Of a DNA stretch of 64,000 nucleotides, positions 35,106 to 44,459 are shown piece after piece. The notes under the pieces were generated by a model. The model worked only from the letters and a program-made list of their open reading frames with translations. It was not told the origin of the DNA and did no database searches. A program made the position numbers and the translations under genes. Location of the stretch: assembly GCA_025356655.1 (NCBI GenBank), contig JANXRW010000070.1, positions 20,385-84,384 of the forward strand. The letters run 5' to 3'. Each line of letters opens with the position of its first letter. The first letter of the stretch is position 1. This stretch comes from Betaproteobacteria bacterium (GTDB taxonomy: Bacteria > Pseudomonadota > Gammaproteobacteria > Burkholderiales > SHXO01).

Positions 35106-35130
35106 AGAACCCCGGCAACCCCGGGGTTTT
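35106..35130 (+). terminator. Rho-independent terminator after rpmG
   Basis: Stem arms AACCCCGG (35108-35115) and CCGGGGTT (35121-35128) enclose a five-base loop. A T-rich run follows and A residues flank the 5' side, so it could also work on the minus strand. Confidence 0.9.
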
Positions 35131-35207
35131 CTTATTGAGTTCCCTCGCTGCGCCCGCTCACCGGCGCCAATCGCCCCCGCGCGTGGCCGGCGCGGGCGAT
35201 TGGCGGG

Positions 35208-36386
35208 TCAGACGTAGCCGCGAAGGGTGCGGGAGAAATCTTGTAGCGGTGCGATGCCGCTTAGCTCGGCGCGCCGACACCAGTCTTCCAACTGCGACAG
35301 CAACTGCTCCTTGGAGGCCGTGGAGCGAGCCCACAGAGCGCTTAGCTCCTGGCGCATGGAGACGATGGTGTCGAGTACGGTACTGGCTTTGCGCGCCTCT
35401 TCCAGGTGCGCTCGGTCGTTGGCCTCGAGCGCGGCCGTGTCGCGATGCAGCCAGCGCTTCAGTTGGGCCGGATCCACCCGGTAGCCGTGCTGACGCAGCG
35501 TCTCCAGTTCAGCGCCCCAGGCTCGCCTCAGGCTGCGCACGAAGCGCTGCACCACCTCGTAGCGATGGGTGATGACGGCCTGCAGTGTATCCAGGTCGCA
35601 AACCGCCTTACCTGGGTCGATGCGTAGCCGTGGCGCTAGCTTGCGTACTTTGGCGAGGCCCAGGATCTCCAGGAGGCGAATGTACATCCAGCCGATGTCG
35701 AACTCGTACCATTTGGCAGAGAGCCGGGCGGAAGTGCCATACGCGTGATGGTTGTTGTGAAGTTCCTCTCCGCCGATGAGGATCCCCCAGGGCAAGATGT
35801 TCGTGCTGGTGTCCTCGGTTTGAAAGTTCCGATATCCCGAGTGATGACCGACCCCGTTGATCACACCCGCGGCCAGCACGGGGATCCACAGCATCTGCAC
35901 CGCCCAGATGACGACCCCGACGACGCCGAAGAGAATCAGGTCGACCAACAGCATCAGTGACACGCCCAGCACGGAGTGATGGTACACATTACGTTCCATC
36001 CAATCGTGCGGGGTGCCGTGGCCGTACCGCTCGATGGTCTGCGCGTCGGCAGCGGCCGCCCGGTACAACTCTGCACCGTGCGTCACCACGTGCTTCAAGC
36101 CGAGCACCTTGGGGCTGTGCGGGTCTTCCGCGGTCTCCACTTTCGCGTGGTGCTTACGGTGCACGGCTGTCCACTTCTGCGTCTCCATGCCGGTGGTCAT
36201 CCACAGCCAGAATCGGAAGAAATGGCTCACCGCCGGGTGCAGATCCAGGGCTCGGTGCGCCGAGTGGCGGTGCAGGTAGATCGTGACCCCGGCGATGGTG
36301 ATGTGGGTTACCGCCAGCGTGAAGACCACGTAACCCCACCAGGGCAGCGACAGCACGCCCGCCGCCAGCGCGAAGATGTATTCCAT
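35208..36386 (-). CDS. Acyl-lipid/acyl-CoA desaturase (delta-9 type), membrane di-iron enzyme
   Basis: This 392-residue membrane protein introduces a double bond into saturated fatty acyl chains. The three histidine boxes that hold the di-iron centre are present: HRHSAHRAL, HRKHHAKVE and ELHNNHHAYG. Hydrophobic pairs of helices flank them (PWWGYVVFTLAVTHITIAGV; LMLLVDLILFGVVGVVIWAV). A C-terminal extension of about 130 residues is helical and charged, longer than in minimal desaturases. ATG 36386 gives MEYIFALAAG; sequence upstream is not desaturase-like. It converges with rpmG across about 125 bases, which include the terminator. Confidence 0.9.
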   Translation of the reverse strand: MEYIFALAAGVLSLPWWGYVVFTLAVTHITIAGVTIYLHRHSAHRALDLHPAVSHFFRFWLWMTTGMETQKWTAVHRKHHAKVETAEDPHSPKVLGLKHVVTHGAELYRAAAADAQTIERYGHGTPHDWMERNVYHHSVLGVSLMLLVDLILFGVVGVVIWAVQMLWIPVLAAGVINGVGHHSGYRNFQTEDTSTNILPWGILIGGEELHNNHHAYGTSARLSAKWYEFDIGWMYIRLLEILGLAKVRKLAPRLRIDPGKAVCDLDTLQAVITHRYEVVQRFVRSLRRAWGAELETLRQHGYRVDPAQLKRWLHRDTAALEANDRAHLEEARKASTVLDTIVSMRQELSALWARSTASKEQLLSQLEDWCRRAELSGIAPLQDFSRTLRGYV

Positions 36387-36513
36387 GGAATTGAGATGTC
36401 CCTTTGTTGGAAGCCAGCCCGAATTATACGCTTGTACGCGACCGCGCAACGTGCTCTAGCGCGCTAACCCCTTGTTCCAATTAGCGGCTTGGCGCACACA
36501 AGCTTGAGAGCGC

Positions 36514-37827
36514 TCAAGCGGGAGCGCGTTGTAGTACCGCGGCATAGAACCCATCCATCCCATGGGTGTGGGGCAGGACGCGGAAGTCGCCGGCCGTGGA
36601 GAGCGCGATGCCGTGCTCGGCCAGAATGGCCTGGCAGTCCTGGCGGCTGAAGCCCGGACGATCGGCGAGGAAGGCCTCGACCACCGCCTCGTTTTCTTCA
36701 TGCAGCAGGCTGCAGGTGGCGTAGACCAAGCGCCCGCCAGGCTGCACTAGGCGGCTGGCCGCGTTGATGATAGAACGCTGCCGGTGCACGAGTTCCAAGA
36801 CACCGGCAGCGTTCTGACGCCACTTGAGATCGGGGTTGCGTCGCAGGGTGCCCAGGCCGCTGCAGGGGACGTCGAGCAGCACCCGGTGGATCTTGCCCGC
36901 CAGTCGCCCCACGCGCGGGTCGGTCTCGCGATCGATCAACTGCGGATGGACGTTGGAAAGGCCGGAGCGCTTGAGCCTCGGGCGCAGGTTGTCCAGGCGC
37001 CGCGCCGAGGTGTCGAAGGCATAAAGGCGTCCCTCCGAGCGCATCAACGCGCCAAGGGCCAGGGTCTTCCCGCCGGCTCCGGCGCAGAAATCCACCACCA
37101 TTTCTCGGCGGCGCGGCGCGACCAGGAAGGCGATCAACTGGCTGCCCTCGTCCTGGACCTCCACCTCGCCGGACTGCAGAAGGCGGTGCCCCACCAGCGA
37201 AGGCTTGCCCGGAAGGCGCACCCCGAGTGGGGAGTAGGGCGTCGGATGCGCCTCCAGCCCGTCATGTTTGAGTGCGGCCAGCACGGCGTCGCGACTGGTG
37301 CGTAGAACGTTCACCCGCAGGTCCAGAGGGGCTGGGCGGTTTAGCGCCTCCAGCATGGGTCCGATGTCCGCGTGCGGGCGTTCGGCGTCGAGTCGCTGTG
37401 CAAGCCAGTCCGGGATGCTCTCGCGCAGGGCCAGTGGCAGCAAGGAGAGATCGCGCGCGCACAAGTCCTCCAGCCACTGCGCCTCGCCCTCGCGCAGCAC
37501 CGTCAGGAAGTCCGTCAGCGGACGTCTGTCCACCAGCGCCAGCGCCGCCAGTGCGATGCTGCGGTCGGTCGGGGGCTGGGCGAGGCTCTCGAGCAGGCGC
37601 AGGTGGCGCAGGCAGGTAAACACGAGGTCGGCAATGAATCCGCGGTCCTGGCTACCCAGTTCCGGGTGGTCGCGGAAGTATCGGCCGAGCACGGCGTCGG
37701 CCGGGTGCGTCATTCCGCGGGCGATCGCCAGCGCGGCGAGCGCGGCCGAGAGCCGCTGGCGACTGATCGGCGCCCGTCCCGTAGCTCGACGGGGCTCAGT
37801 TGGCGGGATAGCTGATTGCGGTGACAC
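36514..37827 (-). CDS. RsmB/NOP-family rRNA cytosine-C5 methyltransferase
   Basis: This enzyme methylates cytosine C5 in 16S rRNA using S-adenosylmethionine; RsmB (C967) is the closest named relative. The N-terminal NusB-like RNA-binding part has ADAVLGRYFRDHPELGSQDR. The SAM-binding loop is VDFCAGAGGKTLALG. Catalytic cysteines are in DVPCSGLGTLRRNPD and YATCSLLHEEN. The C terminus has HGMDGFYAAVL. The start is uncertain: GTG 37827 would overlap the DUF3108 gene by 32 bases and gives 437 residues, and ATG 37713 would remove part of the N-terminal domain. It lies downstream of purN-DUF3108 on the same strand. Confidence 0.85.
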   Translation of the reverse strand: MSPQSAIPPTEPRRATGRAPISRQRLSAALAALAIARGMTHPADAVLGRYFRDHPELGSQDRGFIADLVFTCLRHLRLLESLAQPPTDRSIALAALALVDRRPLTDFLTVLREGEAQWLEDLCARDLSLLPLALRESIPDWLAQRLDAERPHADIGPMLEALNRPAPLDLRVNVLRTSRDAVLAALKHDGLEAHPTPYSPLGVRLPGKPSLVGHRLLQSGEVEVQDEGSQLIAFLVAPRRREMVVDFCAGAGGKTLALGALMRSEGRLYAFDTSARRLDNLRPRLKRSGLSNVHPQLIDRETDPRVGRLAGKIHRVLLDVPCSGLGTLRRNPDLKWRQNAAGVLELVHRQRSIINAASRLVQPGGRLVYATCSLLHEENEAVVEAFLADRPGFSRQDCQAILAEHGIALSTAGDFRVLPHTHGMDGFYAAVLQRAPA

Positions 37828-38512
37828 TGGACTCAAAGGCGGTGCCGTCCTTTTCCGTGTATCTGATGCGAATGGGAAGGTAGTGCTGGGTGACGGCAAG
37901 CCAGACGTCGAAGGCGCGCTTGTCGTCATCCTCCTGGACCTTCTTCACGTGTAATGCCTCGAATTCGCCCAGGGGCGTGGAGATCTTCTCCCGGCCGAGG
38001 ATAGCGTAACGGTAAGCCGTGAGGCGTTTGCCGTCCGTGAGGTGCAGTTCGATCTCCTTGCCCACTGGCGGCGTAAAGGCGAAGTTATACGCAAAACTCG
38101 TGGTGTCCCAGGTGTGCGGCGGCAGAGGAACCGTCTCGCGCCGCTCGCCACCTTCCTCCAGCGTCAGGGTCGCCGCCTCCCAGTCGAATTTCGCGCCTCG
38201 CAGAGGTGAACTGTTTCGCTGCTCGCTGAAGGACTGGGGGCGAAGGGTGCGCGCGACGACGTCGCCTTGGCTCTCGCGGCGGATGTTGTACTTGTAGAGT
38301 GCCGCCGCCATCCCCGTCGTGTGTGACTCGCTCACGACCTTGTAGCGGCGCCCGGCATGCTCGAAGAGGTCCGTACCCTCGCCGATCTTCAGCGGGCCGA
38401 TGCTGACCTGATAGCTGATCCGGATTCGAGGGGGCACTGCCGCGGCCTCGGCGGCCTGCGCCGGCAAAGTGAGCGAGCCCAGCAAGACCAGCAGCAGGGT
38501 CCTAGCGTTCAT
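37796..38512 (-). CDS. DUF3108-domain protein, exported
   Basis: This 238-residue protein has a signal peptide (NARTLLLVLLGSLTLPAQA-AE). The DUF3108 pattern is YQVSIGPLKIGEGTDLFE, then YKVVSESHTTGMAAALYKY and a late ISTPLGEFEALHVKKV and WLAVTQHYLPIRIRY. The fold is a predicted beta barrel-like periplasmic protein and its function is unknown. The ATG overlaps the purN stop by ATGA, so the two are coupled. Confidence 0.85.
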   Translation of the reverse strand: MNARTLLLVLLGSLTLPAQAAEAAAVPPRIRISYQVSIGPLKIGEGTDLFEHAGRRYKVVSESHTTGMAAALYKYNIRRESQGDVVARTLRPQSFSEQRNSSPLRGAKFDWEAATLTLEEGGERRETVPLPPHTWDTTSFAYNFAFTPPVGKEIELHLTDGKRLTAYRYAILGREKISTPLGEFEALHVKKVQEDDDKRAFDVWLAVTQHYLPIRIRYTEKDGTAFESSVTAISYPAN

Positions 38513-39144
38513 GGGAACTCCGGGTAACAGGCGGGCGGGGGGAAGTGCACGGGAGCCAGCACCCGCGCGCGACCGTCTTCCAGTGTCACGTGATCCTCAA
38601 GTATCCAGCGCACCACCTGCGCAAAGAGCCGGTGCTCCTGGGCCAGCACCCGGGTCGCCAGCGTGCGCTCGTCATCATCGGGGAGCACCGGCACGGCTGC
38701 CTGCGCGATGATGGGGCCGCCATCGAGTTCCGGGGTGACGTAGTGCACGGTGCAGCCGTGGAGTTTGACACCCGCGTCCAGCGCTCGGCGGTGGGTGTGC
38801 AGGCCGGGAAATGCGGGCAGCAGCGAGGGGTGGATGTTGATCAGGCGACCGGCAAAGGCCTCCAGGAACACGGCCGTCAGTACCCGCATGAAACCCGCGA
38901 GGATGACCAGATCCGGTGCGTGGGCCTGCAGCGCATCGGTAAGTGCGCGGTCGAAGGCCTCACGCGAAGAAAACGCACGGTGGTCGAGGGCCTGTGCGGG
39001 AATCCCCCGCGCACGCGCCACGTCTAGCCCGGCAGCGGCCGGATCGTTGCTGAGTACAGTCACGAACTGTGCCGGCAGGCCCGCGTCCAGCAGTGCGCCC
39101 AGGTTGCTGCCGCGGCCGGATATCAGGACCGCCAAGCGCTTCAT
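38509..39144 (-). CDS. purN: Phosphoribosylglycinamide formyltransferase (GART)
   Basis: PurN transfers a formyl group from 10-formyltetrahydrofolate to GAR in purine synthesis. The 211-residue protein begins KRLAVLISGRGSNLGALLDA. The catalytic Asn-His-Asp set is in LINIHPSLLPAFPG and the region GCTVHYVTPELDGGPII. It follows purM by 18 bases, so the two purine genes are one operon, with DUF3108 and rsmB likely at its end. Confidence 0.95.
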   Translation of the reverse strand: MKRLAVLISGRGSNLGALLDAGLPAQFVTVLSNDPAAAGLDVARARGIPAQALDHRAFSSREAFDRALTDALQAHAPDLVILAGFMRVLTAVFLEAFAGRLINIHPSLLPAFPGLHTHRRALDAGVKLHGCTVHYVTPELDGGPIIAQAAVPVLPDDDERTLATRVLAQEHRLFAQVVRWILEDHVTLEDGRARVLAPVHFPPPACYPEFP

Positions 39145-39162
39145 CGAGCGGCCCAGGCCACG

Positions 39163-40212
39163 TCAGGGGTTCCGGCCAGGGTGCGGGTGGATCAGTGTCT
39201 GCGGCTCGTCGCCCTGACGGGCGCGAATCTCGCCGATAGCCCAGGCGGTCTCCCCGGCCTCGCGCAGCACCTCCAGGGCGAGCCCCGCCTGCTGCGCAGA
39301 TACCACCAATGCAAGGCCGATGCCGCAGTTGAAGACGCGGTACATCTCCGCCTCCTCGACGTTGCCGCGTTCGCGCAGCCACTCAAAAATGGCAGGCCGC
39401 GGCCAGGCGCCCGCTTCCAGGTGGGCACTCAGGTGCTGGCCCAGCACCCGCGGGATATTGCCTACCAGCCCGCCGCCGGTGATATGGGCGATACCGCGCA
39501 CCTCCACCTGGGCCAGGAGAGCGCGCAGGGCTCGCACATAGATCCGGGTGGGCTTGAGCAGAACCTCGCCCAGGGGGCTGCCCTCGAAGTTTTCGGTGAG
39601 GGTCGCGCCACTGCGCTCGAGTACCTTACGGATGAGCGAATAGCCGTTGGAGTGGGGGCCGCTGGAAGCCAGTCCGAGCACCACGTCGCCCGAGGCGATG
39701 CGCTTGCCGTCGATAATTCGATCGTGTTCCACCACGCCCACCGCGAAACCGGCCAAGTCATATTCCCCAGCGGGATACATGTCGGGCATTTCGGCGGTTT
39801 CACCGCCCACGAGAGCGCAGCCTGCGTCTTCGCAGCCGCGCGCGATGCCGGAGATGACACTAGCGGCGGTGTCCACATGCAGCTTGCCACAGGCGAAGTA
39901 GTCCAGGAAGAACAAGGGCTCGGCGCCCTGTACCAGGATATCGTTGACGCTCATGGCCACGAGGTCGATGCCCACGGTGTCGTGGCGGTTCATGGCGAAG
40001 GCGAGCCGCAGTTTCGTCCCTACGCCGTCGGTGCCGGACACGAGCACCGGGCGCCGGTAGCCGGGCGGCACCTCAAACAGGGCGCCGAAGCCGCCGATAC
40101 CGCCGAGCACACCTTCGCGCAGCGTTTTGCGGGCGAGCGGCTTGATACGTTCGACCAGTTCGTCGCCGGCGTCGATGTCGACACCGGCGTCGGTATAGCG
40201 GAGGGTTTCCAT
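39163..40212 (-). CDS. purM: Phosphoribosylformylglycinamidine cyclo-ligase (AIR synthetase)
   Basis: PurM closes the imidazole ring of AIR using ATP. The 349-residue protein has [35 protein letters not shown], and [20 protein letters not shown] with the ATP-binding glycine loop. [18 protein letters not shown] is in the C half. ATG 40212 is chosen because homologues start a few residues before YTDAGV. It is divergent from the AI-2E-family transporter. Confidence 0.95.
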   Translation of the reverse strand: METLRYTDAGVDIDAGDELVERIKPLARKTLREGVLGGIGGFGALFEVPPGYRRPVLVSGTDGVGTKLRLAFAMNRHDTVGIDLVAMSVNDILVQGAEPLFFLDYFACGKLHVDTAASVISGIARGCEDAGCALVGGETAEMPDMYPAGEYDLAGFAVGVVEHDRIIDGKRIASGDVVLGLASSGPHSNGYSLIRKVLERSGATLTENFEGSPLGEVLLKPTRIYVRALRALLAQVEVRGIAHITGGGLVGNIPRVLGQHLSAHLEAGAWPRPAIFEWLRERGNVEEAEMYRVFNCGIGLALVVSAQQAGLALEVLREAGETAWAIGEIRARQGDEPQTLIHPHPGRNP

Positions 40213-40434
40213 CGGGGCTGTGTTCCGGCGTTGGCGAGGATGCGGTATGAACTTGGCCAGAAGGCCGTGGACACGGGGCATGCGGCGATTTACGTTAACA
40301 TGCCTGCTGATGATGCTGGCCTGTCGGTAGCGATGGCCTCGAAAGCCCCGGGCGGGCATCGAGCGGACTCGCCCGAGAAGCGTCCCTAAACGGCAAGCGT
40401 CCCCGAACCTTGATTTTACTACCGATCGGCTTTC

Positions 40435-41490
40435 ATGCGCTCAGAACTCGCCCGTTACGCGTCCTATTTGGTGTTCGTCGTCGTCGCGCTGGCCACGCTT
40501 CGGTTGCTGGGACACGTCCTGGCGCCATTCCTCGGGGCGGCGATACTGGCCTACGTGTTCGTTCCGCTGGTGGATCGCCTCGAGCGGCGAGGCGTCCCGC
40601 GGACGCTCGGCGTGGTACTGGTGTTCGGGGTGATCCTGGCCTCCCTGTTCGGCCTGCTGCTCGTGCTCGTCCCGCTGGTGGAGCGCCAGGTGTCCTCGCT
40701 CCTGCAGGGCCTGCCCGCGGCCCTGGACTGGCTGCGCACCCGGGCACTGCCCTGGGTCTCCACGGCGATGGGAACCGAGGTCGTTCTGGACTCCGAGGCC
40801 CTCAAGGCGAGTTTGATGGAACGTCTCAAGGGCAACGGCGGTGTCCTGGCCCAGTGGCTCGGATCGGTCACCTTCGAGGGGCTGGCGCTGCTGGGCACGC
40901 TGGCGACCGTGGCGCTGGTGCCACTGGTGCTGTTCTACTTTCTGCGGGACTGGCCGACGCTACTCGGCGCGATCGCTGACCTAGTGCCGCGCCGACACCT
41001 CGCCGCGGTGAGTGCAGTGGCAAAACAGGTCGACGGCGTGCTCGGCGAGTTTTTGCGCGGCCAATTGGCGGTGATGGCGGCGCTGGGCTTTTATTACACG
41101 GTGGCGCTCCGCTTGGCGGGGCTAGACTCGGCGCTTTCCATCGGCGTGCTTACCGGACTGTTCGCCTTCGTGCCCTACCTCGGATTCAGCCTTGGGATGG
41201 TGCTGTCGATCTTTGCCTCATTCACGCAGAATCACGGCGCGGCGGGGCTGTTGCCCGTGGCTGCGATCTACGGCGTGGGACAGGTGCTCGAAGGCTACGT
41301 GCTGACCCCCTGGTTAGTCGGCGAGCGGATCGGACTGCACCCGGTCGTCGTGATTTTGTCGATTCTCGCCTTCGGTCAACTGCTCGGTTTCGTGGGTGTG
41401 CTCCTGGCCCTGCCGCTGGCAGCCAGTTGCTTGGTGCTGTTGCGGCACCTGCGGGGTCGTTATCACGCGAGCGGGCTCTACCGGGAGTGA
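40435..41490 (+). CDS. AI-2E-family transporter (PerM-like membrane protein)
   Basis: This 351-residue integral membrane protein has about seven to eight hydrophobic segments, e.g. [55 protein letters not shown] and [23 protein letters not shown]. The family loop [17 protein letters not shown] and the [19 protein letters not shown] region are clear. Family members export small molecules such as autoinducer-2, but the substrate here is unknown. The stop overlaps the hda ATG by one base (TGATG), and hda follows in the same operon. Confidence 0.88.
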   Translation: MRSELARYASYLVFVVVALATLRLLGHVLAPFLGAAILAYVFVPLVDRLERRGVPRTLGVVLVFGVILASLFGLLLVLVPLVERQVSSLLQGLPAALDWLRTRALPWVSTAMGTEVVLDSEALKASLMERLKGNGGVLAQWLGSVTFEGLALLGTLATVALVPLVLFYFLRDWPTLLGAIADLVPRRHLAAVSAVAKQVDGVLGEFLRGQLAVMAALGFYYTVALRLAGLDSALSIGVLTGLFAFVPYLGFSLGMVLSIFASFTQNHGAAGLLPVAAIYGVGQVLEGYVLTPWLVGERIGLHPVVVILSILAFGQLLGFVGVLLALPLAASCLVLLRHLRGRYHASGLYRE

Positions 41491-42170
41491 TGCGCCAGCA
41501 GATTCTGGAACTCCTGCCGCCAGCGCAGCCGACCCTGGAGGAGTTCGTACCCGGGCGCAACGTCGAGGCGCACGCTGCGGTCGCCGCGCTTGCGCGCGCC
41601 GAAGGGCGGGAGCGCTTCGTCTACGTCTGGGGGGCGCCCGGGTGCGGCCGCACGCATCTGCTGCGGGCTGCCGTGGCCAAGGCGGGGCCCGGGGCCGCCT
41701 ATCTGCAGGACCCGGCCTTGGCGGGCTCCTTGCCTGGGCAGGCACTGCTCGCCGTCGATGATCTCGATGCGCTACCGGAAGCCGGCCAGGGTGCGCTCTT
41801 CACCCTGCACAACAGGATCCGGGACGACCCCCAGGGCCGCCTGCTCTGCGCAGGCCAAGCGCCGCCCGCGCGCCTTGGTCTGCGCGCGGATCTCGCGACC
41901 CGGTTGGCCGCGGGATTGGTGTTCCAGATACACACCCTGAGCGACGAGGAGAAACTGCTCGCACTCGTCGGGCGGGCGCGTGGGCGCGGTTTCCTGCTCC
42001 CCGAGGAGGCAGCCCACCACATCCTGTCGCATAGTGCGCGCGATCTGGGCTCGCTCTTTGTCGTGCTCGACGCCATCGACCGCTACTCTCTTGCCGCGTT
42101 GCAACCGGTGACGCTGTCCTTGGTTCGGCGTGTCCTCCCAAGGGCGGCATCGGGACCAGCCCCCGTCTAG
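41490..42170 (+). CDS. hda: DnaA regulatory inactivator Hda
   Basis: Hda is a DnaA-like AAA+ protein that stimulates ATP hydrolysis by DnaA on the sliding clamp and so limits replication initiation. The 226-residue protein starts [20 protein letters not shown], where the QQ-x-L/LP region can act as a clamp-binding element. WGAPGCGRTHLLRA is the Walker A and LLAVDDLDALP is the Walker B. RLAAGLVFQIHTLSDEEK lies in the C part. The GCGRTH loop replaces the DnaA GxGKTH Lys with Arg, which is common in Hda of some lineages but should be checked. The start shares a base with the preceding stop. Confidence 0.88.
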   Translation: MRQQILELLPPAQPTLEEFVPGRNVEAHAAVAALARAEGRERFVYVWGAPGCGRTHLLRAAVAKAGPGAAYLQDPALAGSLPGQALLAVDDLDALPEAGQGALFTLHNRIRDDPQGRLLCAGQAPPARLGLRADLATRLAAGLVFQIHTLSDEEKLLALVGRARGRGFLLPEEAAHHILSHSARDLGSLFVVLDAIDRYSLAALQPVTLSLVRRVLPRAASGPAPV

Positions 42171-42180
42171 ACGGGGTTTT
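42161..42180 (+). terminator. Palindromic terminator overlapping the hda stop codon
   Basis: CCCCGT (42161-42166) and ACGGGG (42171-42176) flank CTAG, which contains the TAG stop of hda, followed by TTTT. The T run is short, so the terminator may be weak. Confidence 0.55.
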
Positions 42181-42258
42181 CCGCTACAATCCGCTGCAAA
42201 GTGGGACCCGCCGCCAGCCTCTCATCTTCCAGCCTCCCATCTTCGCGATCCAAACCGC

Positions 42259-42915
42259 ATGCGCCTCGCACTCTTCGACCTGGACAATACGCTCCTCGCT
42301 GGCGACAGCGACTTTGAATGGGCACAGTTCCTCATCGAGCACGGCGTGTTGGATCGAGAGGTCTATGACGCGCGCAACCGAGGTTTTTTCGAACAATATC
42401 AGGCCGGTACGCTCGATATCCATGAATTCCTCGACTTCCAACTGAAGCCCCTGTCGCGTCATCCCCGCCAAGTGCTCGAAGCGTGGCACCGGGAGTTCAT
42501 GCGCAGCCGAGTGCTCCCGATGATGACCCGCAAGGCGCGCGATCTGGTAGACAGTCACCACGGTGACGCCCGCGTCGTGGTAACGGCCACCAACCGCTTC
42601 GTCACCGCGCCCATCGCTCGCGAGTTCGGCATCGAGCACCTGATCGCGACGGAACCCGAGGAGGTCGGCGGCGAGTTCACGGGCCGGGTGTCTGGGGTGC
42701 CTTCCTTCCGCGAAGGCAAGGTCACGCGCGTGGAGGCCTGGCTGGCGGAGCGCGGACTTGACTGGCACTCCTTCAAGGACGTCTACTTCTACAGCGATTC
42801 GCTCAACGACCTGCCATTGCTCTCGCGGGTAAGCCAACCGGTGGCGGTGGACCCGGATGAGACGCTGAAGATGCACGCGTTGGCCAAGGGGTGGCCCATC
42901 ATCAGCCTGCGCTGA
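42259..42915 (+). CDS. HAD-superfamily phosphatase, SerB-like (HAD-IB)
   Basis: This 218-residue enzyme starts MRLALFDLDNTLLAGDSDF, with the DLDNT nucleophile/acid Asp pair of HAD motif I. Motif II is in VVVTATNRF. The Lys of motif III lies in FREGKVTRVE and motif IV is YFYSDSLNDLPLL. HAD-IB enzymes act on small phosphomonoesters such as phosphoserine or histidinol phosphate, but the substrate is not evident. It lies between hda and pcnB in the order seen in several betaproteobacteria. ATG 42259 has no strong ribosome-binding site. Confidence 0.87.
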   Translation: MRLALFDLDNTLLAGDSDFEWAQFLIEHGVLDREVYDARNRGFFEQYQAGTLDIHEFLDFQLKPLSRHPRQVLEAWHREFMRSRVLPMMTRKARDLVDSHHGDARVVVTATNRFVTAPIAREFGIEHLIATEPEEVGGEFTGRVSGVPSFREGKVTRVEAWLAERGLDWHSFKDVYFYSDSLNDLPLLSRVSQPVAVDPDETLKMHALAKGWPIISLR

Positions 42916-42927
42916 GCCTCGCGCGGT

Positions 42928-42956
42928 GTTTTGCGGGCAACCCTTGGGGGTATAAT
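42928..42956 (+). promoter_or_regulatory. Promoter of pcnB
   Basis: A perfect TATAAT lies at 42951-42956, 145 bases ahead of pcnB. The -35 match is weak (GTTTTG at 42928 with 17-base spacing). A leader of about 135 bases would result. Confidence 0.5.
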
Positions 42957-43100
42957 CCGGCGCACGGACCCTGCTTGCCGTGCCCCGGGGTTCCTCGGCC
43001 TGCCTCCCCACCTGCGGCGGGGGCCGTCCGTCGCACCCAACCCGTCTAGAAGGGATTCAATGGCCGCCTGCCCCTCTTTCACCTCAGTGGTATCCGCCGG

Positions 43101-44459
43101 ATGATCGGAAAGTTTCTCCGTCGCGTGTTTTCCCCGCGCCGTGCGAATATGCTGCGGCGCCTGCCTCTAGAAGAGCACGGGCTCTCGCGCGACCAGATCA
43201 GCTCCTGCGCCCGTCGCACCACCGAAGGGCTTCAGGCGGCGGGCTTCCAGGCCTACGTGGTGGGTGGCGCCGTGCGCGACCTGCTCGTAGGCATCGTGCC
43301 GAAGGATTTCGACGTGGCCACGGACGCCACACCCGACCAAGTGCGCGCCACCTTTCGCCGTTCCCGCATCATCGGCCGTCGTTTCCGCTTGGTTCACGTC
43401 CTCTGCGGACAGGACACGGTCGAGGTGTCCACCTTCCGCGGCAGCGCGAACGCCGGTGGGGATTCGGTCGAGCAGGACGAGCATGGCCGTATCCTCCGTG
43501 ACAACGTTTTCGGGACGTTGGAGGAGGATGCGCTTCGCCGCGATTTCACGCTGAACGCGCTGTTCTACGATCCCGCCACGCAGGAAATCTTGGATTATTG
43601 CGACGGCTACGCTGACCTGCGCGCCCGGCGCATCCGCGTGATCGGGGACGCCGAGCAGCGCTACCGCGAGGATCCCGTTCGCATGATGCGGGCGGCCCGA
43701 CTGGGCGCCAAGCTGGGAATGACCATCGAACCGCGCTCGCGCGCGCCCATCGCGTCGCTCGCCTCGCTGATGGAGAATGTCCCGTCGGCGCGCCTCTTCG
43801 ACGAGATGCTAAAACTGCTGCTCTCGGGCCATGCACGCGAGGGCGTGCTGCGCCTGCGGGCCGAAGGATTGCATCACGGCCTGTTGCCCATGCTCGACGT
43901 CATCCTGGAGCAGCCGCTGGGTGAGCGCTTTGTCATGCTTGCCCTGGAGCGCACCGACGAGCGCGTGCGCGCGGACAAGCCCGTGTCACCGGCCTTTCTG
44001 TTTGCGACACTACTCTGGCACGAGGTGCTCAGCGCTTGGACCCGTCGTGAGGTGGGCGGCGAGAAGAGTGCATTGGCTCTGATGGAGGCCATGGACGCGG
44101 TACTGGCCGCCCAGGCTGGCCGCCTCGCCATCCACAAACGCTACCTAGTGGATATCAAAGAGCTGTGGAGCTTGCAGCCGCGCTTCCTTGTGCGAGCGGG
44201 CCGCCGGCCCCTGCGACTGCTTGAGCATCTGCGTTTCCGCGCGGCCTACGATTTCCTGGCACTGCGCTGCGAGAGCGGCGAGTTAGACGCTGAACTGGCC
44301 CAGTGGTGGGACCGGTTCGCCGGCGCCTCCGATGTCGAGCGTGAGGCGATGCTGCTGCCGGAGGAGCCGGGTCAGAAGCGTCGGCGCCGTCGCCGCAAGC
44401 CCGCCGGGGCGCCGCGCACCGACGGTTCGGGGCAGGCGGCGATCGATCCCATTGCCTGA
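43101..44459 (+). CDS. pcnB: Poly(A) polymerase I
   Basis: PcnB adds 3' A tails that promote RNA decay. The 452-residue protein has the nucleotidyltransferase core: AYVVGGAVRDLLVGIVPKDFDVATDA with its GG and the DxD metal site, RRDFTLNALFYDP and YREDPVRMMRAARLGAKLG. A C-terminal basic tail, QKRRRRRRKPAG, can bind RNA. tRNA nucleotidyltransferase (Cca) has similar motifs, but the length, basic tail and folK neighbour favour PcnB. Its stop region overlaps the probable start of folK. Confidence 0.9.
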   Translation: MIGKFLRRVFSPRRANMLRRLPLEEHGLSRDQISSCARRTTEGLQAAGFQAYVVGGAVRDLLVGIVPKDFDVATDATPDQVRATFRRSRIIGRRFRLVHVLCGQDTVEVSTFRGSANAGGDSVEQDEHGRILRDNVFGTLEEDALRRDFTLNALFYDPATQEILDYCDGYADLRARRIRVIGDAEQRYREDPVRMMRAARLGAKLGMTIEPRSRAPIASLASLMENVPSARLFDEMLKLLLSGHAREGVLRLRAEGLHHGLLPMLDVILEQPLGERFVMLALERTDERVRADKPVSPAFLFATLLWHEVLSAWTRREVGGEKSALALMEAMDAVLAAQAGRLAIHKRYLVDIKELWSLQPRFLVRAGRRPLRLLEHLRFRAAYDFLALRCESGELDAELAQWWDRFAGASDVEREAMLLPEEPGQKRRRRRRKPAGAPRTDGSGQAAIDPIA

